Shown here: positions 33,282-42,657 of the stretch, piece by piece | Position numbering within the stretch: position 1 is the first letter of the stretch | How the letters are laid out: the number at the start of each line of letters is the position of its first letter | Assembly: GCF_021012875.1 (NCBI RefSeq) | Contig: NZ_JAJMZJ010000002.1 | Span: 248,001-312,000 of the forward strand | Reading direction: 5' to 3' | DNA from: Peptoniphilus sp. KCTC 25270 | Lineage (GTDB): Bacteria > Bacillota > Clostridia > Tissierellales > Peptoniphilaceae | Length of the DNA stretch: 64,000 bases | Program-made: the position numbers and the translations under genes | Notes under the pieces: generated by a model | The model's input: the letters and a program-made list of their open reading frames with translations, nothing else | What the model was told of the DNA's origin: nothing | Databases searched by the model: none

Positions 33282-34503
33282 TCTCTGCACCTCCTTCATC
33301 GTCAAGCATTTCGATTATGCCTTTTCGCGTTACAATTCCTTCCATACGTCCTTTTTCATCTTCTACTACAACTGGAGTCGTAGAATCTTTCAAAAGAGTA
33401 TAGACTGTATCTACTGTGGCATCTTTTTGCGTTCTCGGTAAATCCGTCCGCAAAATCTCTTCATAGGCTTCCTTATCTCCGCCTTGATCTAAGAACTCTT
33501 GGACTTCCTCATAATCAATATAGCCCAACGCTTTTCCTCTCTCATTTACAACCAAAATATTGGAATAATTTTTTCTCTCCATTGTTTCCAATGCAGACTC
33601 TAAATTGTGTTCCTCATGGGATGTTTTATAAGCAACGTCCGTTTCGCTCATTACATAGGATAGATCCAAAATCTTTGTTCGATCCACATCTCTAACAAAT
33701 TGTTCTACATAGTCATTGGCTGGATTGGTTAGGATTTCTTCTCCCGTACCAACTTGTACAACAACCCCATCTTTCATAATGGCGATTCGATCTCCTATTC
33801 TTAGGGCCTCGTCCAAATCGTGGGTAATAAACACTATGGTTTTTTTCATCTTTTCTTGTAACGTTAAAAGTTCATCTTGCATATCTTTTCGAATCAAAGG
33901 ATCCAATGCAGAAAATGCCTCATCCATAAGTAAGATTTCTGGATTATTTGCTAGGGCTCTTGCTAAACCTACCCTTTGTTGCATACCTCCAGATAATTGG
34001 GACGGATATTGGTCCTTGTAAGCCAATAACCCAGAGTTGTCTAAAGCTTGTTCTGCTTTTTTCGTTCTCTCTTCCTTAGGAATCTTTTTTAATTCCAAGC
34101 CAAATTCTGTATTTTCTAAAATCGTCTTATGGGGAAATAGGGCGAAGCTTTGAAACACCATACTAAAGGCGTTTCGTCGCATCTCCAATAATTTCTTTTT
34201 ATCCGCTTTTACGACAGACTCTCCATTTACTAAAATATCTCCTGCTGTAGGTTCAATCAATCGGTTCATCAATCGAATCAGTGTAGATTTTCCACTACCA
34301 CTTAAACCCATTACAACAAAAACCTCTCCTTCGTATATGTCAAAGGAGGCCTGGTTTACACCAACCGTTGATCCTGTCTTCTTAAAGATTTCGTCTTTAT
34401 TTTTTCCTTCTTTTAATAATTTACTTGCTGTCTTTTCTTTCTTTCCAAAAATTTTTGTAACTTCTCTACAAGATATCTTTACTGTCTTGTCCAAAATACG
34501 CAT
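33265..34503 (-). CDS. opuAA: Glycine betaine/proline ABC ATPase with CBS domains
   Basis: A 412-residue ATPase. Walker A is VMGLSGSGKST near residue 65, the signature is LSGGMQQR near 170 and Walker B is ILLMDEAFSALDP near 190. Tandem CBS domains occupy about 280-405; in OpuA these sense ionic strength. The start is uncertain: AAGGAGGG abuts the first ATG with almost no spacing, while a TTG at codon 4 has about nine bases. First gene of the operon. A gap of 193 bp with no clear promoter motif lies upstream of the operon. Confidence 0.93.
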   Translation of the reverse strand: MRILDKTVKISCREVTKIFGKKEKTASKLLKEGKNKDEIFKKTGSTVGVNQASFDIYEGEVFVVMGLSGSGKSTLIRLMNRLIEPTAGDILVNGESVVKADKKKLLEMRRNAFSMVFQSFALFPHKTILENTEFGLELKKIPKEERTKKAEQALDNSGLLAYKDQYPSQLSGGMQQRVGLARALANNPEILLMDEAFSALDPLIRKDMQDELLTLQEKMKKTIVFITHDLDEALRIGDRIAIMKDGVVVQVGTGEEILTNPANDYVEQFVRDVDRTKILDLSYVMSETDVAYKTSHEEHNLESALETMERKNYSNILVVNERGKALGYIDYEEVQEFLDQGGDKEAYEEILRTDLPRTQKDATVDTVYTLLKDSTTPVVVEDEKGRMEGIVTRKGIIEMLDDEGGAENEFNA

Positions 34504-34696
34504 CCCTCCTTTTCAATAAATTTATTTTTTCTAGTCAAAACACTCTTATCTATTCACCCTATCATAAAAAAAAATAGATTACAAATCGATGTCGCTTTAT
34601 AACCATTGAAATAAACGTTTTCTTCCCCTTGCCTTTGGGAAAGAAATTTTTTTATTTTTATTTATAATTATTTGATTTCAATTTTTAATAAAAGAA

Positions 34697-34731
34697 AAAA
34701 GAGACTCTCTTTTTTGAAAGCCTCTTTTTCT
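34697..34731 (-). terminator. Terminator after the macro-domain gene
   Basis: Reverse-strand AAAGAGGCTTTC/GAGAGTCTCTTT imperfect hairpin with an A-rich loop, then a T run, 20 bases after the stop. Confidence 0.7.
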
Positions 34732-34751
34732 TTCTAATTTTATATTTTCTC

Positions 34752-35246
34752 CTATAATTCTTTATAAACGGCCTCTGCCAACTTATAAGAATCTTCATCA
34801 AAAGCCACCAAATACAATTCTAACTCTTCCTCTTGTTTTTTCATCTCTTCTAGAGCAATTTTTATGGCCTCTTTCTTAGGATAGCCATAAACACCTGCAG
34901 AGATAAGAGGAAAAGCCAAGGATTTTAGCCCCTTTTCCTTTCCAAGATTGAGGGAATTTTTATAAGCGTTTCTAAGCAATTCTTCTTCCCCTTGCTTTCC
35001 ATCTTTATAAATAGGTCCTACCGTATGGATAACAAATTTTGCCGGAAGTTTGTAGCCTTTTGTTATTTTTGCCTCGCCGGTTTTGCAGCCGTTTAAGGTT
35101 CGGCACTCCTCCAAAAGCTCTGGTCCAGCCGCTCTATGAATGGCGCCATCCACGCCTCCACCGCCTAAAAGACTTTCGTTGGCCGCATTAGCAATTCCAT
35201 CTACCTTCATGGTAGTTATATCTTTTTGTACAATGGAAATACTCAT
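34752..35246 (-). CDS. Macro domain protein, ADP-ribose deacylase type
   Basis: A 164-residue macro domain. [25 protein letters not shown] (about 17-41) and [13 protein letters not shown] are the MacroD/YmdB signatures with the substrate-binding Asn and Gly-rich loop. [13 protein letters not shown] is the phosphate loop. It should bind or hydrolyse ADP-ribose derivatives such as O-acetyl-ADP-ribose. I chose the ATG at 35246 with GGACGGAG upstream. It is last in a run of genes headed by the Crp/Fnr regulator, 35 bases after the racemase. Confidence 0.93.
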   Translation of the reverse strand: MSISIVQKDITTMKVDGIANAANESLLGGGGVDGAIHRAAGPELLEECRTLNGCKTGEAKITKGYKLPAKFVIHTVGPIYKDGKQGEEELLRNAYKNSLNLGKEKGLKSLAFPLISAGVYGYPKKEAIKIALEEMKKQEEELELYLVAFDEDSYKLAEAVYKEL

Positions 35247-35281
35247 ACTCTCCGTCCTTTCTGTACATTTTGAAAAAGAGC

Positions 35282-35941
35282 CTATTCGGCTCTTAATCGT
35301 TTTAACATATCTTCCGTAGGATCGATAAAGGGAATGTTTGTTGCCTTCTCCAATTCTTCTTTTATATAGGGGAAATGGGTGCAACCTAAAACAATGCCAT
35401 GAATTTTGTATCTTGGATCTTGAATCCCCTCTAAATAGTCAAGCCAACCGTATAGATTTAACTCTTCCAAAATTTTTTGGGGCGATTTCCCTTCCTCTAT
35501 GTCCAGTACAACCGGCAAATTCCCAAATGTTAGGGTTTGAATTTCTTCATCCGATGCGGTAATCATCTGATCAATGCCATAAGCAGAAATTCCATTGGCC
35601 GCAACAATCGCAATATTTTTCATTCCTTCTGGCAATTTTTTATAGGTTTCCAAAGGAGTAATTACAGGAATTCCCAACTCTTCTTGAATTTTTTCGTAAT
35701 CAATGGCAGAACTTAGGGAATTGCAATAAATAAAGATTTTTTCCACTCCCTCTTTCATCCCCTGGCGCGCCTTTTCCAACACAATATTGCCCAACTCTTC
35801 TCGAGAATAATATTGCATTTGAGTTTGCTCTTTGGGATTTTTTGATAGGGGAAAAGAAATCGCCTCATAACCATTGGCTTCCAATAAATCGGCTCCCATT
35901 TTTGTGTCTATAAATGTTCCTGCAAATACGCCGACTTTCAT
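35282..35941 (-). CDS. Aspartate/glutamate racemase family protein
   Basis: A 219-residue cofactor-independent racemase-fold protein. The two catalytic cysteines appear as IYCNSLSSA (about 72-80) and [10 protein letters not shown] (about 183-192). The overall match is to the Asp/Glu racemase superfamily rather than to typical MurI, whose N-terminal GxxDSGxGGL is absent; [17 protein letters not shown] stands there. The amino acid racemised is unknown. It starts 12 bases after the rhodanese gene stop, with TAGGTGAATAT before the ATG. Confidence 0.85.
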   Translation of the reverse strand: MKVGVFAGTFIDTKMGADLLEANGYEAISFPLSKNPKEQTQMQYYSREELGNIVLEKARQGMKEGVEKIFIYCNSLSSAIDYEKIQEELGIPVITPLETYKKLPEGMKNIAIVAANGISAYGIDQMITASDEEIQTLTFGNLPVVLDIEEGKSPQKILEELNLYGWLDYLEGIQDPRYKIHGIVLGCTHFPYIKEELEKATNIPFIDPTEDMLKRLRAE

Positions 35942-35953
35942 ATATTCACCTAC

Positions 35954-36274
35954 TTATAATTCTACAGGACCTTGGTAGTCCTGAATTCCACCAATATTTC
36001 TTACTCGAGGATATCCCCTTGCCATCAATTCTCTTTCTGCCTGACCGCTTCGCCCGCCACTATGACAATAGACAAAAATCGGTCTGTCTTTTTTCGGGAA
36101 GGTTTCCTCTATTTTTTCCAAAACATCCAAAGGAATATTTACACTCCCGGGAATACGTCCTTCCTTAAATTCTTTTTCCGTGCGAACGTCTAATAAAATC
36201 GCATCCTTGGTATTCTTATAATCCTCAATTCCTTTGTTAATATCAATTCTCTTAAAAATCTCAAATCCAAACAT
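35954..36274 (-). CDS. Single-domain rhodanese
   Basis: A 106-residue sulfurtransferase. The active-site loop is VYCHSGGRSGQAE (about 69-81), with Cys near residue 71, preceded by ILLDVRTEKEFKEGRIPGSVNI, the usual first motif. It should accept and pass on sulfane sulfur as a persulfide. It follows the CoA-disulfide reductase-rhodanese gene by 57 bases on the same strand, strengthening a sulfur-trafficking role. Confidence 0.93.
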   Translation of the reverse strand: MFGFEIFKRIDINKGIEDYKNTKDAILLDVRTEKEFKEGRIPGSVNIPLDVLEKIEETFPKKDRPIFVYCHSGGRSGQAERELMARGYPRVRNIGGIQDYQGPVEL

Positions 36275-36331
36275 ATTTTCTATCTCTTCTTTCTTCTAAT
36301 TTCTGCCTTCATATATACCCGGATGTTGTAT

Positions 36332-37984
36332 TTATTTTTCAATTTTTTCTGGATAATTTGCCGAATAATAAATATAGGATCCATCCAAATTCATTACGGA
36401 ATATCCCGCTTCTTTTAGAATTCTCTCCGCATTATAAGAACGAACGGAGCTTCTACAGTGAACAATATATTTCTTGTTCTTATCTAATTCTTTCAATCGA
36501 TCTCTTAATTCATCCAATGGAATATTTTTGGCCCCTTGAATATGGCCCGCTGCGTATTCCTTTTCTCCGCGGACATCAATCAACTCATAGCCTTCTTCCA
36601 GTTTTTCCTGCAATTCGTAAATCTGAATGGGATTGGTTAATCCCAAAATAACATTATGGGCAAAATATCCTGCCATATTTACCAAATCTTTTGCCGATCC
36701 AAAAGGAGGCGCATAAGAAAGTTCCAACTCTTGCAAATCTTCTACTTTCATTCCCGCTTTAATGGCTGTAGCAATAACATCAATTCGTTTGTCTACTCCT
36801 TTTTCTCCGATGGCTTGTGCTCCTAAAATTTCATGGGTGTCTTTGTCAAATAAAACTTTCAAATACACATCTTTTGCTGTAGGGAAATATCCAGCATTGC
36901 TCTTTCCTACTAAGTGAAGAGCTTGGAAATTTCTTCCTTTCAATTGGGCCTCTTTTAACCCAGTGCTTCCAAAGGCTTTGGTAAAAATCCTTACAATGGC
37001 AGTTCCCAAGGATCCCGATAATTTATGTTCGATTCCACTTAACATATCCGCTAACTGGCGCCCTTGTCGATTGGCTGGAGACGCCAATGCAATCATAGCA
37101 TCTTCCCCTGTAATGGTATGTTTGACAATAATTGCATCTCCTATGGCATAAATATCTTTTACAGAAGTTTCGTAGTTTTCGTTTACTACAATCCCATCCT
37201 TCATTCCCAATTCTATACCAGAACCCTTAAGGAATTCCGTTTCAGGGCGAACACCAATGGCTTCAATTAACAGCTTCGATTCCAAAACCGTTCCGTCTTT
37301 TAGGGTAAGAGTATTTCCTTCTATTTTTTCAATCTCGTTTTCTAAAAATAATTTCACTCCATTATTCTCTAATTCTTCTTGAGCAAAACGAGCCATCTCC
37401 GGATCGAAAGGAGGTAAGACGGAGCCGGAACGCTGAATCATATTTACAGAAATTCCTCTATCTACTAGATTTTCTGCTACCTCTAATCCAATAAATCCAC
37501 CCCCAACAATGGTGGCTTCTTCCGGTTTTTCCTCTTCAATAAACTGCATAATTCGGTCTAAATCTGGAATATTTCTTAAGCCAAAGGTCCCTTTGTGGCT
37601 TTCGATACCTTCTGCTTCTAAAGAGATGGGGACAGCCCCTGGGGATAATACCAAAACATCATAAGGAATTTTCCCTTCTCCCTCTTTTGTCTTTGTCCTT
37701 AGAACTTTTTCTTCCGAATCAATAGAAATTACTTCTTCATTGGGACGAATTTCCAATTGGAACCGCTTTTCCAAAGTTTCCTGCCCTACAACAATCAAAT
37801 CTCCTCTTTCCTCAATTTCATAAGAAATATGGTAGGGCAATCCACAATTGGCAAAAGAAACGTAAGGATTTTTATCCACTACAATGATTTTGTCCTCTTG
37901 ATTCAACCGACGATATCTTGTAGCAAAACTCATTCCACCTGCTACACCGCCAACAATAACAACCGTCTTTTTTTCTTTATTCAT
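36332..37984 (-). CDS. CoA-disulfide reductase with C-terminal rhodanese domain
   Basis: A 550-residue flavoenzyme. The FAD Rossmann loop is VGGVAGGMSFA at residues 12-22, the active Cys is in SFANCGLPYH near residue 46, and the NAD loop is IVGGGFIGLEVA near 159. A rhodanese domain fills about 455-550 with VHCRSSVRSYNAE. This CoADR-Rhd architecture is known to reduce CoA disulfide or CoA persulfide and polysulfide. It lies between the NapH-like protein and the small rhodanese on one strand, with AGGAGGAAATGT before the ATG. Confidence 0.94.
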   Translation of the reverse strand: MNKEKKTVVIVGGVAGGMSFATRYRRLNQEDKIIVVDKNPYVSFANCGLPYHISYEIEERGDLIVVGQETLEKRFQLEIRPNEEVISIDSEEKVLRTKTKEGEGKIPYDVLVLSPGAVPISLEAEGIESHKGTFGLRNIPDLDRIMQFIEEEKPEEATIVGGGFIGLEVAENLVDRGISVNMIQRSGSVLPPFDPEMARFAQEELENNGVKLFLENEIEKIEGNTLTLKDGTVLESKLLIEAIGVRPETEFLKGSGIELGMKDGIVVNENYETSVKDIYAIGDAIIVKHTITGEDAMIALASPANRQGRQLADMLSGIEHKLSGSLGTAIVRIFTKAFGSTGLKEAQLKGRNFQALHLVGKSNAGYFPTAKDVYLKVLFDKDTHEILGAQAIGEKGVDKRIDVIATAIKAGMKVEDLQELELSYAPPFGSAKDLVNMAGYFAHNVILGLTNPIQIYELQEKLEEGYELIDVRGEKEYAAGHIQGAKNIPLDELRDRLKELDKNKKYIVHCRSSVRSYNAERILKEAGYSVMNLDGSYIYYSANYPEKIEK

Positions 37985-38004
37985 ACATTTCCTCCCATTC
38001 TAAT

Positions 38005-38030
38005 TATGTACCTTTATTACCTAGTACATA
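38005..38030 (-). promoter_or_regulatory. Inverted repeat upstream of CoA-disulfide reductase
   Basis: TATGTAC-N12-GTACATA, a perfect 7-bp-arm inverted repeat about 20 bases before the CoADR-Rhd start. It could be an operator of the nearby Crp/Fnr regulator, but its half-site differs from that of the 19.7/22.0 kb sites. Confidence 0.4.
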
Positions 38031-38044
38031 CCCTTATTTCCTTC

Positions 38045-38614
38045 TCACTTCGTTTTTTTACTGTGAATTTTACAAATTTCCTGAGTCATCGTCCCCATTG
38101 GACAAAAACCACACCATGTTCTAGGTTTATACAAAACCATAACAATCATTCCTATCAGGGCGGAAGTTACCATTAAACTATAGAAACCGTAGGAAAACTG
38201 TAGCGCCCATCTTGGCAAAAGCCCAGGAATGCTTTCCCCAGAAAAAGGGATTCGAAAGGTCCAAAATAGAGTCAAAACTTCTCTTACATTTTCTCCTTGA
38301 AGGGCTACACCATAGGTTAGAAAAATCAGATTCCCAAACATCGTCAAAAAGAATAGCAAAAATCCATAACGAAACCACTTAGAATACATCCATGAAGGAG
38401 TATTTTTCTTCCTTGAAAATTTCTTACCCAATAGAGAGAACCATTGGCCTCTTCCACACAAATGGTTGCAAAAATATTTATTTCCTCCAAATAGAGCAAA
38501 TAGCAAAGGAATGAAGAAATCTAACATTCCCAACCAAGCAAATCCAATATAGAAAAATCCTAGAATAAAAAACAAAAGACTCCAAATCCAAAGATAATCA
38601 AACCACTTTTTCAT
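38045..38614 (-). CDS. NapH/YccM-like 4Fe-4S membrane protein
   Basis: A 189-residue protein with about four membrane segments. FCNHLCGRGQWFSLLGKK and WCGFCPMGTMTQEICK are the paired cysteine motifs of NapH/RnfB-like membrane ferredoxins. Such proteins pass electrons from the quinone pool or ferredoxin across or into the membrane. The start overlaps the ferredoxin gene end by 17 bases, so the two proteins probably work together. Next downstream is CoA-disulfide reductase-rhodanese. Confidence 0.85.
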   Translation of the reverse strand: MKKWFDYLWIWSLLFFILGFFYIGFAWLGMLDFFIPLLFALFGGNKYFCNHLCGRGQWFSLLGKKFSRKKNTPSWMYSKWFRYGFLLFFLTMFGNLIFLTYGVALQGENVREVLTLFWTFRIPFSGESIPGLLPRWALQFSYGFYSLMVTSALIGMIVMVLYKPRTWCGFCPMGTMTQEICKIHSKKTK

Positions 38615-38807
38615 GGGTTTCCCTCATCTCTATTCCATTTACAGGACATTCCCTCTCACAGCGGCGACACCCTACACATTTTTCTTTTTCCACTATTGCA
38701 TAGGATCCTTTCCAAATAGAAATTGCTTTTTTCGGACAAACCTTTAAGCAGGATCCACAAGCAACGCAGCTCTTTGGAATCACTTCTGCTTTTTGCTTTT
38801 TAGCCAT
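38598..38807 (-). CDS. 2x[4Fe-4S] ferredoxin
   Basis: A 69-residue ferredoxin with CVACGSCLKVCP and CVGCRRCERECP, each giving a full four-Cys cluster set. I chose the ATG at 38807, preceded by GGGAGGGATAT; the longer reading runs into the upstream hairpin. It overlaps the NapH-like gene and follows the Crp/Fnr gene, separated by a strong hairpin. It would hand electrons to the NapH-like partner. Confidence 0.92.
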   Translation of the reverse strand: MAKKQKAEVIPKSCVACGSCLKVCPKKAISIWKGSYAIVEKEKCVGCRRCERECPVNGIEMRETHEKVV

Positions 38808-38821
38808 ATATCCCTCCCAAT

Positions 38822-38858
38822 AAAAAACTCTTTCTGTTATCATAGCAACAGAAAGAGT
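38822..38858 (-). terminator. Perfect 12-bp hairpin between Crp/Fnr and ferredoxin genes
   Basis: ACTCTTTCTGTT and AACAGAAAGAGT frame an eight-base loop, followed by T6 on the reverse strand. It lies only about 15 bases before the ferredoxin start, so either ferredoxin has its promoter inside or upstream of it, or it acts as an attenuator. Confidence 0.8.
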
Positions 38859-38883
38859 CCTTGTATGTAATTCAGTCACACAA

Positions 38884-39543
38884 TTACAAAATATCTTTTA
38901 ATTTTTTTACGTCTAAAATTTTAATTTTCCCACGAGAAAGTTCTAAAATTCCTTCTTCTGCCATATATTTCAAAGTTTTCGTCACCACTTCTCGAGCACT
39001 ACTTATGGATTTTGCCACCTCTTCATGGGTTATACAAATCACTTTCTCTTCTTCCATAGGATTCATCTCTTCCCACAAAAACCTTGCTACTCGGCGATCT
39101 GCCCCCATAAATAAAATTTGTTGCATCGTTTCAACTACATCGGAAAAACGAGCATTGGCCATTTGATTTAGGTACAACTCCAAGGTTACATTGTTCTTTA
39201 TCACAGTATTCAAAACCTCTGTCGGGATTACAACACCCACCAAATCCTTTGTCACTTCTATGATTGCATCAAATTGAATCTTATCCAAGAGACAAACACT
39301 GGAAAAAACACAAAAATCTCGTCCATTCATGCGGTACAAAGTTACCTCTCGCCCCTCCTCCGATAGAATGTACACTCGCAACTGACCTTCTAGAATAAAT
39401 AAGGCCCCTGGGCAAGCCCCATTGTTCTGATTAATAATCTGATTTTTTGAAAATTTTTCTTTTTTAATGTTCTTCCCTACAAATTCCTTCTCTTCATCCG
39501 TTAAAAGATTCCAAAAAGGAATTTCCTCTCGATTCCAATTCAT
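38884..39543 (-). CDS. Crp/Fnr family transcriptional regulator (second)
   Basis: A 219-residue regulator. Residues 25-130 form a beta-roll sensor domain (CPGALFILEGQLRVYILSEEGREVTLYRM), and residues 165-210 a winged helix with ITHEEVAKSISSAREVVTKTLKYM. Cysteines lie at CPG, FCVFSSVC and ICITH; an N-terminal FNR cluster is missing, so the signal is unknown. It heads the run of ferredoxin, NapH-like, CoADR-Rhd and rhodanese genes and is separated from them by a hairpin. Confidence 0.9.
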   Translation of the reverse strand: MNWNREEIPFWNLLTDEEKEFVGKNIKKEKFSKNQIINQNNGACPGALFILEGQLRVYILSEEGREVTLYRMNGRDFCVFSSVCLLDKIQFDAIIEVTKDLVGVVIPTEVLNTVIKNNVTLELYLNQMANARFSDVVETMQQILFMGADRRVARFLWEEMNPMEEEKVICITHEEVAKSISSAREVVTKTLKYMAEEGILELSRGKIKILDVKKLKDIL

Positions 39544-39573
39544 AACCTACTCCTTATTTTTCTTCTTAAATTG

Positions 39574-39601
39574 ATTATACCCTAGACCTTAAATTTTCCA
39601 A
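39574..39601 (-). promoter_or_regulatory. Promoter of the second Crp/Fnr gene
   Basis: Reverse-strand TTGGAA (39601-39596), 16 bases, TATAAT (39579-39574), about 30 bases before the start codon. Confidence 0.65.
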
Positions 39602-39674
39602 AACATTTCTCTGCATCTTGAAAAATTCTACTCTTTGGCTTACAATTCATATAATTCAGAAATTAGGAGACTTT

Positions 39675-40616
39675 ATGAAACGGCAAATTTCTCACCCCTA
39701 TGTATCCAATACAGAGCAGAAAAAAATCCCCTGGATTCATTTGGAAAATCCAACTCCGGAGGAAATTCAGTCTATAATGGAAAGCTATCCCATTCCAAAA
39801 GATTTTATAACGGCAGGAATCGATGAAGACGAACCCACAAGATACGAAAAATACATCTCCGAAGATTTAAGGGAGTGGCATCTTTTCGTCTTTCTCTATC
39901 CCATAAAAACCAAAGACATTCCTCCAGCTGACACCTACGATACTTTGCCCTTGGCCATTGTTTTATCAGAAGAAGTCATGATTACCACTTCCAAGAAACC
40001 CTATCCTTTATTGGAAGAAACTCTTCGAACAGAGGCTTACAACTCCCACTATAGCGCAGATACTTGGCTAATGGATATTTTTTGGGCGATTTCGAGAGAA
40101 TACATTTGCCATCTAAAGGAAATAAAAATCTCTCTTTTGGAAATTGAAAAATCTGTATCCTCTCAAACAGAAAATTCTATTTTTTATGATTTGATTGGTT
40201 TGAACAAAGGATTAATTTCTTTTGAGGCTTCCATACAAGGAAATACCAGACTCTTAAAAGGATTGGAGGAAGAGGCCGAAAAAAACGGATTGGATTTTAA
40301 AGAAAAACAACTTTTGAGAGACATTCAAGTGGAACACAACCAAGCCATTCATCTCGTTTATAAATATGGATCTATTATTGAAAAGTTAACCAATATTTTA
40401 AGCAATGTTATAAACAACAACATGAATCTGGTTATGAAAAAATTAACCATTTGGACCATTCTCCTAACGATTCCCACCATTTCCACAGGATTTTGGGGAA
40501 TGAACCTTTCTCTTCCCTTCGAAAAAAATCCCTACGGTGTATGGATTGTTACCTTTCTCACTGTTCTCGTCCTATTTCTCACTTATTGGTGGCTTAAAAA
40601 CAAAAAGAATCTATAA
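39675..40616 (+). CDS. CorA family Mg2+ transporter
   Basis: A 313-residue protein. A long acidic and helical cytoplasmic part is followed by two C-terminal membrane segments with the pore motif FWGMNLSLPF (GMN near residue 277). It should carry Mg2+ or related divalent ions. I chose the ATG at 39675 with TTAGGAGAC upstream. It is divergent from the Crp/Fnr gene, has its own terminator and is monocistronic. Confidence 0.92.
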   Translation: MKRQISHPYVSNTEQKKIPWIHLENPTPEEIQSIMESYPIPKDFITAGIDEDEPTRYEKYISEDLREWHLFVFLYPIKTKDIPPADTYDTLPLAIVLSEEVMITTSKKPYPLLEETLRTEAYNSHYSADTWLMDIFWAISREYICHLKEIKISLLEIEKSVSSQTENSIFYDLIGLNKGLISFEASIQGNTRLLKGLEEEAEKNGLDFKEKQLLRDIQVEHNQAIHLVYKYGSIIEKLTNILSNVINNNMNLVMKKLTIWTILLTIPTISTGFWGMNLSLPFEKNPYGVWIVTFLTVLVLFLTYWWLKNKKNL

Positions 40617-40646
40617 AAAAGACTCGCCTAGGCGAGTCTTTTTTAT
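40614..40646. terminator. Bidirectional terminator
   Basis: Perfect GACTCGCCT/AGGCGAGTC palindrome with A and T runs, between CorA and SstT. Confidence 0.93.
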
Positions 40647-41887
40647 TTTGCTACTTTGGTTACATTTCCTGAGAAAGTTCCCTCTTTCATACGTTTTGCA
40701 ATATCAGCAGTAGCTGTAAACAATACGTCTGTTGAAGAATTCAAGGCGGTTTCCGCAGAGTCTTGAATTACTCCAACGATAAAGCCTACTCCTACAACTT
40801 GCATTGCAATGTCATTATCGATACCAAACAAACTACAAGCTAACGGAATCAATAATAAAGATCCACCAGCAACACCAGAAGCACCACAAGCACTAACAGC
40901 TGCTAAAACACTTAATAGAATAGCCGTAGGAATATCCACGCTTACGCCTAAAGTATGGGCCGCGGCCAAAGACAATACAGCGATGGTAATGGAAGCTCCA
41001 CCCATATTGATTGTTGCTCCCAAAGGAATCGAAATGGTATAAGTATCTTCTTCCAATTGTAAATCTTCACAAAGTTTTAAGTTTACTGGAATGTTAGCCG
41101 CAGAGCTACGAGTAAAGAATGCTGTAATTCCACTATCCTTCAAACATTTCAAAATCAAAGGATATGGATTTTTTCGAATGTTTAAGAATACAATGATTGC
41201 ATTAACTACCAAAGCATCAAATAACATCAAACCAACCAGTAAAGCAATCAATTGGCCATAGGACAATAGAGATGACAATCCAGTCGTTGCAATAGAGTTA
41301 AATACAAGGCCCATAACCCCAATTGGAGCAAAGCTAATAACAAAGCGAACCACAGAAGAAACCGCCTCTGAAATATCGCCTAAAATCGTTTTTGTCGCAT
41401 CGGATGCAGAGCGCAATGCGAAACCAAACAATAGAGCCCAAGCCAAAATACCCAAATAATTTGCATTCATTAAAGCATCTACTGGATTGGATACTACATT
41501 AAAAATAATCGTATGTAATACTTCGGAAATTCCACTTGGAGGAGCTACTTCTGTTGCCCCCTGTACCAAATTTAGTTCCAATTTGAAAATAAAGCTTGCA
41601 ATAACAGCCAAAGCACCAGCTGCAAATGTTCCGACTAAATACAGCCCGATAACGTGTTTCATATTGGTTTTTTGTCCCGCTTTATGATTAGAAATCGCTG
41701 CCATAACTAGGAAAAATACCAATACGGGAGCAACCGCTTTCAACGCATTAACAAAGAGTTCACCAAAAATAGAAATAAATGATAACGGACCTGGAGCTAC
41801 AACTGCCAAAATAATACCGATGATTAAGCCAATGATAATTTGTTTAACGAGGCTTAATCGCTTCCATGCTGCAAAAAAACTTCTCAT
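40643..41887 (-). CDS. sstT: Serine/threonine:Na+ symporter SstT
   Basis: A 414-residue dicarboxylate/amino acid:cation symporter family protein. It has [18 protein letters not shown], the [23 protein letters not shown] nucleus and [23 protein letters not shown], all of which match SstT. It takes up serine and threonine with Na+. The ATG follows AAAGGGGATTGAG. It stands alone behind a shared bidirectional terminator. Confidence 0.93.
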   Translation of the reverse strand: MRSFFAAWKRLSLVKQIIIGLIIGIILAVVAPGPLSFISIFGELFVNALKAVAPVLVFFLVMAAISNHKAGQKTNMKHVIGLYLVGTFAAGALAVIASFIFKLELNLVQGATEVAPPSGISEVLHTIIFNVVSNPVDALMNANYLGILAWALLFGFALRSASDATKTILGDISEAVSSVVRFVISFAPIGVMGLVFNSIATTGLSSLLSYGQLIALLVGLMLFDALVVNAIIVFLNIRKNPYPLILKCLKDSGITAFFTRSSAANIPVNLKLCEDLQLEEDTYTISIPLGATINMGGASITIAVLSLAAAHTLGVSVDIPTAILLSVLAAVSACGASGVAGGSLLLIPLACSLFGIDNDIAMQVVGVGFIVGVIQDSAETALNSSTDVLFTATADIAKRMKEGTFSGNVTKVAK

Positions 41888-42213
41888 CTCAATCCCCTTT
41901 TCTATTGATTTTTGTACATTTTACAACTTTCCACAGTAATAATCAATAGTATTTCCGAAAAAAGTGAATTTTTTGTGAAGTTTTTTCACCATTTTTATAC
42001 AACTCTTAAAATTCGCCATATTACTAGGATTTAATCGTCTTACAAGAAAGAAAAGGGCAAGATATTAGGGCAAAAACATAGTTTTCTCCTATTTTCTTTC
42101 ACACATTTTTCACTTTTTACCCTCTGACTTCTGATTTTTTTCCTCTAGTCGTTCTAAAATTTGGTACTATTATTCCTCCATCATAGATTCTACCCCCTAA
42201 ATACCCACAAAAT
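41888..42213. other. Gene-free stretch
   Basis: AT-rich DNA of 326 bases upstream of sstT that presumably holds its promoter. I see no RNA element or gene. A loose inverted pair TGTGAAGTTTTTTCACC near 41974 is the only local symmetry. Confidence 0.4.
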
Positions 42214-42240
42214 AAAAAAATCCCATCTAGATAGATGGGA
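42214..42240 (-). terminator. Terminator of the NhaC-linked gene
   Basis: Reverse-strand TCCCATCT/AGATGGGA hairpin with T7, just after the stop at 42246. Confidence 0.88.
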
Positions 42241-42245
42241 CTTCT

Positions 42246-42656
42246 TTATTTTGCTATTTTTTCAATTTTTAGGTTGGGACGTTGTTGTTTTACTATTTTC
42301 TTTATTTTCAATGTATCTTCTTGGGTCATTTTGAAGGCCCTAGTTGCCATACCCTTCCCAAAATACACCATTACATAAGGGGCTATTTTTTGAAAATCCA
42401 TTGCAACTCCTGTAACCTCTTCCCAGGTCCAAAGATTCTCAATCTCTTTTCCAAAGAGTTGGTATTGAATATTGATTCCCTTTTGAGAAACAATATGAGA
42501 TTTTTTCAAAAAACAAGCCAAAAGAACCAATAAAGTAATCGGAATAAATACATATCGTTTGGCCCATACTTCAAAGACAAGCATGACCAATACGATGCCA
42601 ACCAATGAGATGGTGTTGGCTTTTTTCCTCTCTTTTAGGATTCCACGAACTTCCAT
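42246..42656 (-). CDS. Hypothetical membrane protein, PH-like
   Basis: A 136-residue protein with two membrane segments near the N-terminus (about 16-50) and a soluble tail. The tail reads LWTWEEVTGVAMDFQKIAPYVMVYF, a pattern like bacterial PH/YcxB domains; that is a resemblance only. It starts one base after the NhaC stop, so it is probably co-transcribed with nhaC, and it ends in a terminator. I know no function for it. Confidence 0.7.
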   Translation of the reverse strand: MEVRGILKERKKANTISLVGIVLVMLVFEVWAKRYVFIPITLLVLLACFLKKSHIVSQKGINIQYQLFGKEIENLWTWEEVTGVAMDFQKIAPYVMVYFGKGMATRAFKMTQEDTLKIKKIVKQQRPNLKIEKIAK

Positions 42657-42657
42657 A

